A DNA stretch of 64,000 nt, from contig NZ_KB913031.1 of assembly GCF_000384155.1 (NCBI RefSeq), forward strand, positions 372,001 to 436,000. Reading direction: 5' to 3'. The notes under the pieces are model-generated. The model searched no databases. It had not been told where the DNA came from and saw only the letters and a program-made list of their open reading frames with translations. Position numbers and translations under genes: made by a program. Shown here piece by piece: positions 52,727 through 61,378 of this stretch. The first letter of the stretch is position 1, and each line of letters begins with the position of its first letter. Origin of the DNA: Methylophilus sp. 42. Its GTDB lineage: Bacteria; Pseudomonadota; Gammaproteobacteria; Burkholderiales; Methylophilaceae.

Positions 52727-53773
52727 GTGAGTGTAGATAGTTATCAGCGAGAGATGCAAAGATATCAGCAGGAACTAGCTAAGCTGCAGCAGGAAAAGAG
52801 TCGTGAAGTTACTCAGGTCGCCGATGCAAATCGAAAAGCAAATGCTGCTGCATCAGCGGCCACAAGGACATCGAATTTAAGCACTCTAAACTCTAAACTG
52901 CGAGAGTCTGAGAGATATCAAGGTGATGCAGCAAGGCATCAGCAAAGGGTCGCACAGCTTGAGTCAAAGATTGCTGACCTTCAAAGACGGCTTTTCGAGG
53001 TTTCTAAACGTTTAGATAGCGCCCAACAGCAACTTGATAGGCGTAATGCACAGTTACAAAAGCAAGCACTACAAAAGCATGAGCGTCAAGTTAGCAATAT
53101 TGTTCATAAGTTGTCACAGCATGATGTAATGCACTCTTTGGCCTTGTCTGCAATTCAAAAGCTACAGCAATTGCCAAATGAGATAACGGTTCTTTTTCTT
53201 GCCTCTAATCCCATAGATCAGCAGCAACTAAGGCTTGATGAAGAGGTTAGATCTATTTCTGAAATGATTAGAAAATCTAAGCATAGAGACGCTGTTAAGT
53301 TGGAGTCTCGCTGGGCTGTGAGGCCATTGGATGTTTTGCAAGCAATTAATGAATGTCAACCGGCCGTTATTCATTTTAGCGGCCATGGCTCTGATCAAGA
53401 CGAAATTGTTTTTCAAGATAACTCTGGTAATACAAAGTTGGTATCCAAAGAGGCTATAGTGCAAACAATGGCAGCAGCTTCAGGGGATATTCAATTGGTT
53501 TTTTTTAATACTTGTTATTCTCGAGGTCAAGCGGAGGCAATTGTTCAACATATTCCGGCTGCAATTGGAATGAATACTTCTATAGGGGATGAGGCTGCAA
53601 GAGTATTTTCTGCGCAGTTTTATTCATCAATAGGGTTTGGGTTATCAATCAAGAAGTCTTTTGATCAGGCAATAGCAGCATTGTTACTTGAAGGAGTGAC
53701 AGAGGAGTCAACGCCAGAGCTTTTAGCAGCAACTGGCCTCGATTTAAGCGAAATTAGATTGCTTAATACTTAG
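52727..53773 (+). CDS. Coiled-coil CHAT-domain caspase-like protease
   Basis: A 348-aa protein in two parts. Residues 1-135 are a long coiled coil, rich in Gln, Lys and Glu ('YQREMQRYQQELAKLQQEK', 'DLQRRLFEVSKRL'). Residues about 150-348 are a CHAT domain, with the catalytic dyad H220 in 'AVIHFSGHGSD' and C263 in 'LVFFNTCYSRG'. CHAT domains are caspase-like proteases used in several anti-phage and cell-death systems. The start GTG 52727 has GGGAG 7 bp upstream. The gene is AT-richer than its neighbours. Substrate and activator are unknown; it precedes darT by 131 bp on the same strand. Confidence 0.85.
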   Translation: MSVDSYQREMQRYQQELAKLQQEKSREVTQVADANRKANAAASAATRTSNLSTLNSKLRESERYQGDAARHQQRVAQLESKIADLQRRLFEVSKRLDSAQQQLDRRNAQLQKQALQKHERQVSNIVHKLSQHDVMHSLALSAIQKLQQLPNEITVLFLASNPIDQQQLRLDEEVRSISEMIRKSKHRDAVKLESRWAVRPLDVLQAINECQPAVIHFSGHGSDQDEIVFQDNSGNTKLVSKEAIVQTMAAASGDIQLVFFNTCYSRGQAEAIVQHIPAAIGMNTSIGDEAARVFSAQFYSSIGFGLSIKKSFDQAIAALLLEGVTEESTPELLAATGLDLSEIRLLNT

Positions 53774-53904
53774 ATTGCTTTTTTATAATGCCATTAAGGC
53801 AATTTTAAGATATTGCAGTATAGTGTCAGGCTACTTTGATTGTTGCACTCCCCAAGAAGTTTGCGTGCGCATAGTGTTCTTTGAAAGGTTGTGAAGGTTC
53901 TACA

Positions 53905-54618
53905 ATGCCAGAAAGATTTGTATTTAGACAGGTAGATTATAGGGACCTTCCAATATTTCTTGCTGATGGCGAGGTTCGTTCAAAAAACCATTCTAATCCA
54001 CAAGTATGCCATCAAACTAGTTATCAGAATTTAGTACAACGGCGTGGTACGAATGATTTTCAGTTGCCCTTTGGTGGAGTAGTGAACGACTGCGTTGCTT
54101 TTTATTTCTCCCCGTTAACATCGTTCACATGTGCAATTCATCGTGGCCGCGTACAGGTGATACCTCCAAGGGGAGGGGTGCCTACAATCTCACGTCTGGA
54201 AGATCGGATTTTCTTGGTTGCAAAAGTGTCTGATTTGTACGGTGCTCAATTACAATGTTGTTTTAGTGATTACGCATTGAATTCAACCGTTCCAGGGCCG
54301 ACGATAGTACGTGATCCTGGTATGCTGGAGTCCCATATCAGATGGGAGTTGTTTGACGAAAATCCTATAGCAGGAGGAATCCAAGAAATTGGGTATGTCG
54401 GCTCTTGTCAGTATTTCCTTAACAAGGATACCCCCGAGCGATATCAGCGACGTGGGCCAATTAGAATGGCAGAGTTTTTGATTCGCACTGCGGTTCCTAT
54501 GAGCGCGTTCATTTGTGTGGTGGCTCCCAATACAAAACAACAGGCTATTGTGCGAGATATGATTCAAGCGGCTGGCTATCAACTTCCTGTATTTTCTAAA
54601 CCTGGATGCTTCGTATGA
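53905..54618 (+). CDS. darT: DarT-family DNA ADP-ribosyltransferase toxin
   Basis: A 237-aa DarT-like (DUF4433) toxin, which attaches ADP-ribose from NAD+ to DNA bases. The motif 'VNDCVAFYFSPLTSF' (60-74) matches the DarT NAD-binding segment, and 'RRGPIRMAEFLIR' holds the probable catalytic E190. The start at ATG 53905 has GAAGG 7 bp upstream; a TTG at 53881 is in frame but poorly supported. It is followed in an ATGA overlap by its antitoxin darG. DarTG systems act in phage defence. Confidence 0.88.
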   Translation: MPERFVFRQVDYRDLPIFLADGEVRSKNHSNPQVCHQTSYQNLVQRRGTNDFQLPFGGVVNDCVAFYFSPLTSFTCAIHRGRVQVIPPRGGVPTISRLEDRIFLVAKVSDLYGAQLQCCFSDYALNSTVPGPTIVRDPGMLESHIRWELFDENPIAGGIQEIGYVGSCQYFLNKDTPERYQRRGPIRMAEFLIRTAVPMSAFICVVAPNTKQQAIVRDMIQAAGYQLPVFSKPGCFV

Positions 54619-55652
54619 GTATTACATTCAAATCAGGAGATTTGTTTTTAGATCAGGCTGAGGCTTTGGTAAATACGGTGAATTGCGTTGGTGTGATGGG
54701 TAAAGGTGTGGCTCTTGAGTTCAAGCGTCGTTGGCCCGATAACTACAAAGCTTACAAAAAAGCGTGTGATGCTAAAGTATTGCGGCCTGGCACCATGCTG
54801 ATATATGAGCTTACGAATTTATTTGGTAAGAGCGAGCCAAAGTTTATTGTTAACTTCCCAACAAAAGATCATTGGCGTGCTAAGTCTAAGCTGGAATATA
54901 TTGCCGAAGGATTAGATGCTCTGGTGGCAGATATAAGAAAATACAAAATCAAATCAATTGCTCTTCCTCCATTAGGATGCGGAAATGGAGGGCTTGATTG
55001 GGAGATTGTTCGACCAATGATATTGGAAAGACTCTCTGTGTTGGATGATGTTAGTGTTTCAATTTACGCCCCATTAATTGAAAGTGACGATCCAGAGTAT
55101 GTGGATACGAATTTAAAAATGACTCTAGGACGGGCTGTTTTTCTCAAAGCAATTGCTGAGCTTGAAACTCCTTTTGGGGGTGTATTAGATCGCCTTTCAC
55201 TTCAGAAGATTGCTTACTTTTTGCAGGTGATGGGTGCGCCATTGAATTTGGACTTCACTAAGAATCTCTATGGACCATATTCAGAAGCCTTGAAAAAAGC
55301 GATAGTTGCTCTTGAAGTTGACTATAAATTAATAGCGGGCTTTCAAGCAGATAGGGAAGCGCATGTTACACCTGCTGGATTTGCAGCAGCTGAAGACTAT
55401 TTGAAGAATGATGAAAAAAGCGAAGCTGTCATAGATAATTTAACGAAGCTGGTAGATGGGTTTGAAACTCCATACGGTTTGGAGCTGCTGTCTACTGTGC
55501 ATAAAATTGCCACTTCACCTGGATTGGATAATAGCGATATTAAGTATATTGCTTCAAAGATGCTTGGTTTAGAAAAAAATAAGCGGAATATTTTCCCAGA
55601 GGATGAAATACGAGTCGCTTTCCAGCGACTGAGGGAAGATAGTTTGCTTTAA
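54615..55652 (+). CDS. darG: DarG antitoxin: macrodomain plus C-terminal helical domain
   Basis: A 345-aa antitoxin. The macrodomain (1-155) opens 'MSITFKSGDLFLDQAEALVN' and has N20/N23, 'GVMGKGVALEFKRRWP' and 'LPPLGCGNGGLDW' (ADP-ribose-binding loops). It removes ADP-ribose from DNA. Residues about 170-345 are a mostly helical domain ('RLSLQKIAYFLQVMG', 'YGPYSEALKKAIVALE') like the part of DarG that binds the toxin directly. ATG 54615 shares the ATGA with the darT stop; an ATG 9 bp earlier is less likely. Confidence 0.9.
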   Translation: MSITFKSGDLFLDQAEALVNTVNCVGVMGKGVALEFKRRWPDNYKAYKKACDAKVLRPGTMLIYELTNLFGKSEPKFIVNFPTKDHWRAKSKLEYIAEGLDALVADIRKYKIKSIALPPLGCGNGGLDWEIVRPMILERLSVLDDVSVSIYAPLIESDDPEYVDTNLKMTLGRAVFLKAIAELETPFGGVLDRLSLQKIAYFLQVMGAPLNLDFTKNLYGPYSEALKKAIVALEVDYKLIAGFQADREAHVTPAGFAAAEDYLKNDEKSEAVIDNLTKLVDGFETPYGLELLSTVHKIATSPGLDNSDIKYIASKMLGLEKNKRNIFPEDEIRVAFQRLREDSLL

Positions 55653-55743
55653 GTTTTTTATTAATAAATAGGGCCGGATTCGATTGATTTTGGTATCCAT
55701 CAATTTTCGTCCATGCTCTTCATTTTTAATTAAGCCAATCCAT

Positions 55744-55809
55744 CTATTGTGCGGCACCTTGCTTCGAGGCACTTAGTGCCTGTCGGTAGGTGGCAGTCGC
55801 TGGAGTTAA
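55744..55809 (-). pseudogene. Decayed C-terminal fragment of a paralogue of the gene at 56631-57488
   Basis: In one minus-strand frame this segment reads LTPATATYRQALSASKQGAAQ and then a stop. It aligns with LPANATYQQAVQASARGAAQW near the end of the unknown 285-aa protein. It has no start and no upstream coding part, and directly follows the stop of the Sel1 gene. Confidence 0.7.
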
Positions 55810-55815
55810 CCTTAC

Positions 55816-56562
55816 TCAGCATCCTTTTAATTGTTGGCTTTTACACTGTGCCGCCAATTGAGTGGCGGAGGCTTTTTGTTCTTCAGTCATTTGCGCCAAA
55901 AGATAATTAAGCATTTTGGTGTGGCGATTCAAAAAATGCTTGTCTTCGTTTTGCGTCGCCAGTATCAACCACATCGCCGCTTTCACTGTATCTTGTTCAA
56001 CGCCAGCGCCTTGTTGGTAGAGGTCGGCCAGATAGCCTTGGGCTTCGGTATTGTTGTTGCTCGCGGCCAGGCTTAACCATTGCACGGCGGCGGGCATATC
56101 TTGCGTAATTACATCGCCCCTTAGATACAGCATGCCTAAATTAAGCTGTGACTTCACATGCCCTTGCTTGGCTGCTTGCTCGTAATAGGTCACCGCTTGC
56201 GGGTAACTGATGCTTTGAATCTGGCGCTGAAACACCAGTGAGGCCAGTGTGTATTGCGCCTCTTTGTAATTTAACTCTGCCGATTTTGTGTACCACTTGA
56301 CTGCTTCGTCCATGTTTTTGGCCACGCCATCGCCATCCTGGTACATCAGGCCCAGGTTGTAGCAGGCTTTGGCATCGTTTTGATTGGCAAGTGACAAGTA
56401 AATGGCATGGGCACCGGCATAGTCTTTTTGCAATAGCTTGTGTTTGGCTTCTTCTAAAGTGTTGGCCTGCGCCACGCTGGCCGCACACAGCGCCAATAGC
56501 ATCAAACCAGTGAACATCGTTTTGGTGAGTAACTTTGCCAAGCCGCTTTCTATTTGCGCCAT
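55816..56562 (-). CDS. Exported Sel1-like repeat protein
   Basis: A 248-aa protein with a signal peptide (about 1-33, AQA end) and about five Sel1-type repeats ('AKACYNLGLMYQDGDGVAKN', 'YKEAQYTLASLVFQRQ', 'HVKSQLNLGMLYLRGD', 'TEAQGYLADLYQQGAGVEQD'). Such solenoids bind other proteins in the periplasm. AAGGA precedes the ATG by 6 bp. It is flanked by a decayed fragment on its downstream side and by the unknown 285-aa gene 68 bp upstream on the same strand. Confidence 0.85.
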   Translation of the reverse strand: MAQIESGLAKLLTKTMFTGLMLLALCAASVAQANTLEEAKHKLLQKDYAGAHAIYLSLANQNDAKACYNLGLMYQDGDGVAKNMDEAVKWYTKSAELNYKEAQYTLASLVFQRQIQSISYPQAVTYYEQAAKQGHVKSQLNLGMLYLRGDVITQDMPAAVQWLSLAASNNNTEAQGYLADLYQQGAGVEQDTVKAAMWLILATQNEDKHFLNRHTKMLNYLLAQMTEEQKASATQLAAQCKSQQLKGC

Positions 56563-56630
56563 GCCTGTTCCTTGTGTGTGGGTACGCGTCGAATGAATAG
56601 TCTCAGACTTGAGCGATTTTGATAAGTGCT

Positions 56631-57488
56631 TTATTCAGAGAGGCCTATCCATTGTGCGGCTCCACGCGCCGAGGCTTGGACTGCTTGTTGATAAGTCGCA
56701 TTAGCTGGCAAATGGTCAGCCAGCTGGTTTAGCGAAATATAACCGGGGTCTAAGCGATAATCTTTTTCGCGGAATATGCTGTGCTCTTTGGCGTAGGTTT
56801 CTGCCAGCGCCCTGAACGATTCAGCAAGCGGTTTGCTCGGCTCGCTGGGGGTAAAGTCGCCCAACAGCCACAGGTGCACATCTTCCTCTGGCGTATAACC
56901 CGCTTTCGGATCTGCCAGCATAAACGCATGGTCTATCCTGGTCTGGTTTTCGACCTCTTTCGGGTCGCCATAAGCCACTTCGTAATATTTTACTTTGGCC
57001 GTGAGTAACGAAGTCGGGCCATCAACTGGCACGTTGCCGACGGCGTAATAGCCTGCAATGGCCCGCAGGCTTTGTAAATGGTGTTCTTTGCCCACAAAGT
57101 GGATGGTTTCACCACATGCTTGTAGCGCTTGGATGCCCGCCGCCATGTCTTTAGTGGCGGCGTAAATAAGCGCTGCATAATCCCCGGCACTTTTGCGGGC
57201 AAGGCTGTAGTTGATCATGGCCGTGCCATTGTCATAGAGCTCCAGTGCGCTGGTGGCCGCCACCTCATTTTGCGCATCTAGCACTACCGAAACTACCATT
57301 TTGGTGCCATTCTCATTACCACCCGCCAAAGCATTGAGCCAGTTTTGTAATTGCTCTGCTGGCCATTCGGGATATTGCTCTCTGGCAAGCACAAACACTT
57401 GTGGCAGCAGCCTAGTTTGTTCTGCCACGCTTAAGTTTTGCAGCCGTAGCGTGGTGTATGTTGGTGGCAGGGTGAAATCGTCGTTCAC
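56631..57488 (-). CDS. Unknown 285-aa protein
   Basis: I do not recognise a family. The middle part ('MVVSVVLDAQNEVAATSALE', 'INYSLARKSAGDYAALIYAA', 'TIHFVGKEHHLQSLRAIAGY') has the alternating pattern of an acetyltransferase-like fold, but no clear acetyl-CoA loop. The C-terminus 'NATYQQAVQASARGAAQWIG' has a decayed relative at 55744-55809. The start is GTG 57488. No signal peptide or membrane segment. A remnant of a DUF2789 gene lies directly upstream. Confidence 0.65.
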   Translation of the reverse strand: MNDDFTLPPTYTTLRLQNLSVAEQTRLLPQVFVLAREQYPEWPAEQLQNWLNALAGGNENGTKMVVSVVLDAQNEVAATSALELYDNGTAMINYSLARKSAGDYAALIYAATKDMAAGIQALQACGETIHFVGKEHHLQSLRAIAGYYAVGNVPVDGPTSLLTAKVKYYEVAYGDPKEVENQTRIDHAFMLADPKAGYTPEEDVHLWLLGDFTPSEPSKPLAESFRALAETYAKEHSIFREKDYRLDPGYISLNQLADHLPANATYQQAVQASARGAAQWIGLSE

Positions 57489-57511
57489 TATCTTGTTATC
57501 CTATTTTATTT

Positions 57512-57598
57512 TCAGTGCAGTCTCGCATAGAGTTCTGCGCAATCGGCATCTTTCAAACGCTCTTCACGTAAAAGTGTAACTTGCATCGCATAGTTCAT
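57512..57598 (-). pseudogene. Truncated DUF2789 remnant
   Basis: A 28-codon reading frame, MNYAMQVTLLREERLKDADC followed by AELYARLH and a stop. It matches 'AAFLREEILKDADWAEVIDQ' and the tail of the intact DUF2789 gene at 60253-60489, with a 12-base internal deletion near the end. The first two thirds of the family are missing. It is most simply a decayed duplicate. Confidence 0.7.
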
Positions 57599-57774
57599 TG
57601 ATCAATATATATTTTTATCCCATCGCGGCCAAAAAGGTATAAATTACGCACTGAAGTTACAATTTGTTACATATAACGATTAAGTCTTCTCGGTGATGCT
57701 GAGTTGCAGGGTATGAATCTTGTGCGTTACGTGCATATAACAAGAATCAGGCTAGATATGTGGGGATGGTTTCA

Positions 57775-60195
57775 ATGACGGATTTATCGTTGCAAGATCG
57801 TTCCAGACTGCTGGAATTAACGTTTGCTTTTGATGAGATTGGTGATGCAGTTTTTTTGGTTAGCCAACAAGGTACGCTCTGTTATACAAATGCCCTGACC
57901 TGCCAGCTCTTTGAATATTCACAGGCTGAGCTATCCGCTTTAAATAACCAACGATTATTGCCTGATTTTTCCCATGAGTGGTGGCGTGAGCATTGGCATG
58001 CGCTGCAAGAGGTTAAATCGCTTAGCTATACAGTTAAAAGTCGCAGCAAATCAGGGCAGCATTTTGATGCAGTCATCACCGCGACAAAAATCAGTCTGGG
58101 CGAAACTGACTATAGCCTGGAGGTCTTACGCAAACTGCCGAATGGCCATGCAGATGAAGGCAAACCTGAGCAATTGGATCGCGAGCATTACCTGCGTACC
58201 TTGCTGGATAATTTTCCTTTTATGGTCTGGCTGAAAGATAAAGATAGCCGGTTGTTAGCTGCCAATAAAGCCTATGCAAAGATGGCCGGTGTGGCGACGA
58301 CTTATGATCTTGAAGGCAAAACAGATTTTGATTTCTTTCCGGCCGAGCTTGCTCAGCAATATGTAGATGGTGACAAAGATGCCTTAAAAAGTGACGCGCC
58401 TATTGGTGTGATCTGCCCGATCAGGGATACGTCTGGAGAGTATTACTGGATAGAGTCATATAAATCCTCTTTGGTCGTCGATGATCAGGTCATTGGCACC
58501 GTGGGTTACGCCAGAGATGTGACCGAGACGCTGCAACGGGAGCGTGAATATCACTCATTGATCTCAAATTTTCCTAATTCCATTGTGCGTTACAACCGCC
58601 AAAATAAGCGCACTTATTTGAATCCTAAAACCGCTGATTTTTACGGTGTCACCTGTGATTTCCTGGTTGGAAAATCGCCTTCTGAGTATCCTGGCGGCGC
58701 TTCAGCGATCGAGTTTGAATCTCATATTCAGGAGGTCTTCGCGGCGGGGATTAATAAAAACGTAGACCTGCATTGGCAAACACCGGAAGGGAGGGGGCGG
58801 ATTATCCATACCTCCCTGATTGCCGAGCTGGACCCGAATGGCGAAGTCATGGCTGTGATAGCGATGGGGCAGGACGTCACGGAGACGGTTGAAAGCCAGG
58901 CACGCATTCATCATCTGGCCTATTTCGATTCATTGACCGAATTGCCCAACCGCGCATTACTCGCCGACCGTTTGAATCAGACCATGGCTGAGGCGGATCG
59001 AAATCATCATCCATTTAGCCTGATGATGCTGGATCTGGACCGGTTTAAAGAAATCAATGATTCATATGGGCATACGGTAGGGGACCAGTTGCTATGTGAG
59101 GCGGCCAGAAGGCTGGAAACACGTATCAGGCGTTATGACACCATTGCCCGCCTTGGGGGCGATGAGTTTGCGATTCTCTTATCTGAAATACATCATCCGC
59201 AAAATGCGTCTAACGTCGGCCAGAAAATTATCGAGGCCATGGCTGAGCCTTTTTACATCGCCGGTAAGGAGTTATTTATTACCGTGAGTATCGGCATTGC
59301 CGTGTTTCCTACCGATAGCCACAAAGTGGAAGATTTACTCAAATACGCGGACTCCGCTTTATATTCGGCCAAGAGCAAAGGCCGCAATAATTTTCAATTC
59401 TATTCTTCGGATCTCACAGAGAAAACGTCGGTACGCATGAATATTGAAAATGCGTTACGCAAGGCGCTACAGAAGGACGAATTCAAGCTGTATTACCAGC
59501 CGCAAGTGGATTTGATGACCAAAGAAGTGGTGGGCGTGGAGGCGCTGATCCGCTGGCATAGAGACCATCGTGAATTGGTTTCCCCAGATCAGTTTATTGG
59601 CATTGCTGAAGAGTCCGGGCTCATCATTAGCATTGGTGAGTGGATCATATCCACTGCATGTAAAGCCGCAGTGCAGTGGAATGCGGGGCGCACCACGCCT
59701 TTTACGGTTTCGATTAACCTGTCCACCAGGCAATTTATTCAGAATGATTTATTTAACTCGGTCATCAACATCCTGACGGAGACGGGATGTAAACCTGAAT
59801 GGATCAAGCTGGAGATCACCGAAAGTCTGTTACTGGAAGATAACGAAGCGATTCAGTCTGTCCTGCAGACTTTCCATAACCATGGGCTATGTATTTCAAT
59901 TGATGATTTTGGCACCGGGTATTCAGCGTTAAGCTATCTGAACCGCTTCCCCATTAGCCAGTTAAAAATTGATCGATCATTTATTAAAGATATCACCACT
60001 AACCTAGATAGAGGATTAATTGTGCAGGCCATTATCTCAATGGCCAGGAGTTTGCGAAAAGGGCTGATTGCCGAAGGCGTTGAAACAGAGGCGCAAGCCC
60101 AATACCTGGCAGCAATCGGTTGTCCTCATGCGCAAGGATATTTGTTTGGCAGGCCAGTGCCCTTTGAGGAAGTGCTAGTCACGGGGCAGTTGTGA
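57775..60195 (+). CDS. PAS-PAS-PAS-GGDEF-EAL cyclic-di-GMP signalling protein
   Basis: An 806-aa cytoplasmic protein. It has at least three PAS-like sensor segments (about 8-130, 145-255 and 260-375), then a GGDEF domain with intact GGDEF (461-465) and an EAL domain with E589-A590-L591 ('GVEALIRW') and 'KLEITESLLL', 'SIDDFGTGYSALSYLNRF'. Both catalytic signatures look intact, so it may make and break c-di-GMP. No membrane segment is seen. I use ATG 57775 behind GGGGA; in-frame starts lie at 57760 and 57766. Confidence 0.92.
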   Translation: MTDLSLQDRSRLLELTFAFDEIGDAVFLVSQQGTLCYTNALTCQLFEYSQAELSALNNQRLLPDFSHEWWREHWHALQEVKSLSYTVKSRSKSGQHFDAVITATKISLGETDYSLEVLRKLPNGHADEGKPEQLDREHYLRTLLDNFPFMVWLKDKDSRLLAANKAYAKMAGVATTYDLEGKTDFDFFPAELAQQYVDGDKDALKSDAPIGVICPIRDTSGEYYWIESYKSSLVVDDQVIGTVGYARDVTETLQREREYHSLISNFPNSIVRYNRQNKRTYLNPKTADFYGVTCDFLVGKSPSEYPGGASAIEFESHIQEVFAAGINKNVDLHWQTPEGRGRIIHTSLIAELDPNGEVMAVIAMGQDVTETVESQARIHHLAYFDSLTELPNRALLADRLNQTMAEADRNHHPFSLMMLDLDRFKEINDSYGHTVGDQLLCEAARRLETRIRRYDTIARLGGDEFAILLSEIHHPQNASNVGQKIIEAMAEPFYIAGKELFITVSIGIAVFPTDSHKVEDLLKYADSALYSAKSKGRNNFQFYSSDLTEKTSVRMNIENALRKALQKDEFKLYYQPQVDLMTKEVVGVEALIRWHRDHRELVSPDQFIGIAEESGLIISIGEWIISTACKAAVQWNAGRTTPFTVSINLSTRQFIQNDLFNSVINILTETGCKPEWIKLEITESLLLEDNEAIQSVLQTFHNHGLCISIDDFGTGYSALSYLNRFPISQLKIDRSFIKDITTNLDRGLIVQAIISMARSLRKGLIAEGVETEAQAQYLAAIGCPHAQGYLFGRPVPFEEVLVTGQL

Positions 60196-60252
60196 CAGCG
60201 TTAGTGGTGGTTCAAGAGGCCATGAATGCCCGCACGCTATGCGAGGGATGAT

Positions 60253-60489
60253 TTACTTTGCATGCAATCTGGCATTCAGCTGGTCTATGACTTCTGCCCA
60301 ATCGGCATCTTTCAATATCTCTTCACGCAGAAATGCGGCCTGTGCGGGTGTCCAATAGGGCGCTTCGGCCAGCGAAATGTAACCCGCCAGATGGCTGTGC
60401 GTTTTAATAAAGCTCTCGATCTCGGCGTCCATATTCGGCAAGCCGAGTTGGGCGAATAGATTATTCAGTGTGTGCAATGAAGCTTCCAT
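60253..60489 (-). CDS. DUF2789 family protein
   Basis: A 78-aa protein: 'TLNNLFAQLGLPNMDAEIES', 'FIKTHSHLAGYISLAEAPYW', 'AAFLREEILKDADWAEVIDQ'. It is a small soluble helical protein of unknown role. ATG 60489 has AGGAG 8 bp upstream; a longer frame to 60615 would overlap the bestrophin gene. A decayed copy is at 57512-57598. Confidence 0.85.
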   Translation of the reverse strand: MEASLHTLNNLFAQLGLPNMDAEIESFIKTHSHLAGYISLAEAPYWTPAQAAFLREEILKDADWAEVIDQLNARLHAK

Positions 60490-60514
60490 GAGGCTGACTC
60501 CTAAAGTCGTTAAT

Positions 60515-61378
60515 TCAAAGTAATTCTTCCACGTGTTTTTTAATATTGGCCGCCATTTTGGGGGTCGGCAAATCATTAGTATCGGTGCCAAACGGGTCTT
60601 CAATTTCTTCGGCAATCAGTTCCAGGCTGGCGAGTACATAAAAAATAAACACCACGACTGGAATCACGTAATAGCCCAGGCTGAATACAAAGCCAAACGG
60701 CAGCGTCATCACGTAGAAGAAGATGAATTTCTTGATAAACGCGCTGTATGAATATGGGATAGGCGTATTCTTAATACGTTCGCACATGCCGCAGACTTCA
60801 GTGAATGATTTGAGCTCGTCGTTGATGATAAACAACTGGTCACCGCTGATTTTGCCTGTGGCGTAGAGCTCGTTGGCTTTTTGAAACAGGCGCTGCGCGA
60901 TCTGGTTGGGGTGGTGTTCGTGGTGGTCGATCTCCAGGTCCAGCCCTTCAAACAGCATTTTGCTGACTTCTTCATTCATCAAGTGCTTGGAAAGCACCGA
61001 GGCAAAGGTCGGGATGATTTTTTTGAAGAATTGTTTATCTTCTTCGTCAGTTAAAAAGGCTGATAGTTTAATGGCGAGGTTACGGCTGTTATTGACCAGT
61101 GTGCCCCAGGCTTTGCGGCCTTCCCACCAGCGGTCGTAGGCGGTGTTGGTGCGGTAGGCCAGCAGCAATGACAACACAAAACCGACGGTGGTGTGGATTA
61201 AGGACAGATTTTTCACATGGCTGCTGTCGGCCAGTTTCCAGTACTCGATTTCGAGGTAGGCGATGCCGCCTGCATAACATCCAATCAACAGCATCATGGG
61301 CATGAGCTGGCGGAAGGTGTCCGATTCGTGAAAGCGGAAGATGAAGGTAATCCAGTCTTTGGGGTTGTATTGAATCAT
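60515..61378 (-). CDS. Bestrophin-like anion channel family protein (UPF0187)
   Basis: A 287-aa protein. It begins 'MIQYNPKDWITFIFRFHESD' and has the bestrophin pattern: membrane helices at about 24-45 and 56-75, 'YRTNTAYDRWWEGRKAWGTL' after the second, 'SYSAFIKKFIFFYVMTLPFG' before the last pair, and 'ELIAEEIEDPFGTDTNDLP' near the C-terminus. Prokaryotic members form pentameric ion channels. ATG 61378 is used; in-frame starts further upstream are at 61417 and 61444. Confidence 0.88.
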   Translation of the reverse strand: MIQYNPKDWITFIFRFHESDTFRQLMPMMLLIGCYAGGIAYLEIEYWKLADSSHVKNLSLIHTTVGFVLSLLLAYRTNTAYDRWWEGRKAWGTLVNNSRNLAIKLSAFLTDEEDKQFFKKIIPTFASVLSKHLMNEEVSKMLFEGLDLEIDHHEHHPNQIAQRLFQKANELYATGKISGDQLFIINDELKSFTEVCGMCERIKNTPIPYSYSAFIKKFIFFYVMTLPFGFVFSLGYYVIPVVVFIFYVLASLELIAEEIEDPFGTDTNDLPTPKMAANIKKHVEELL

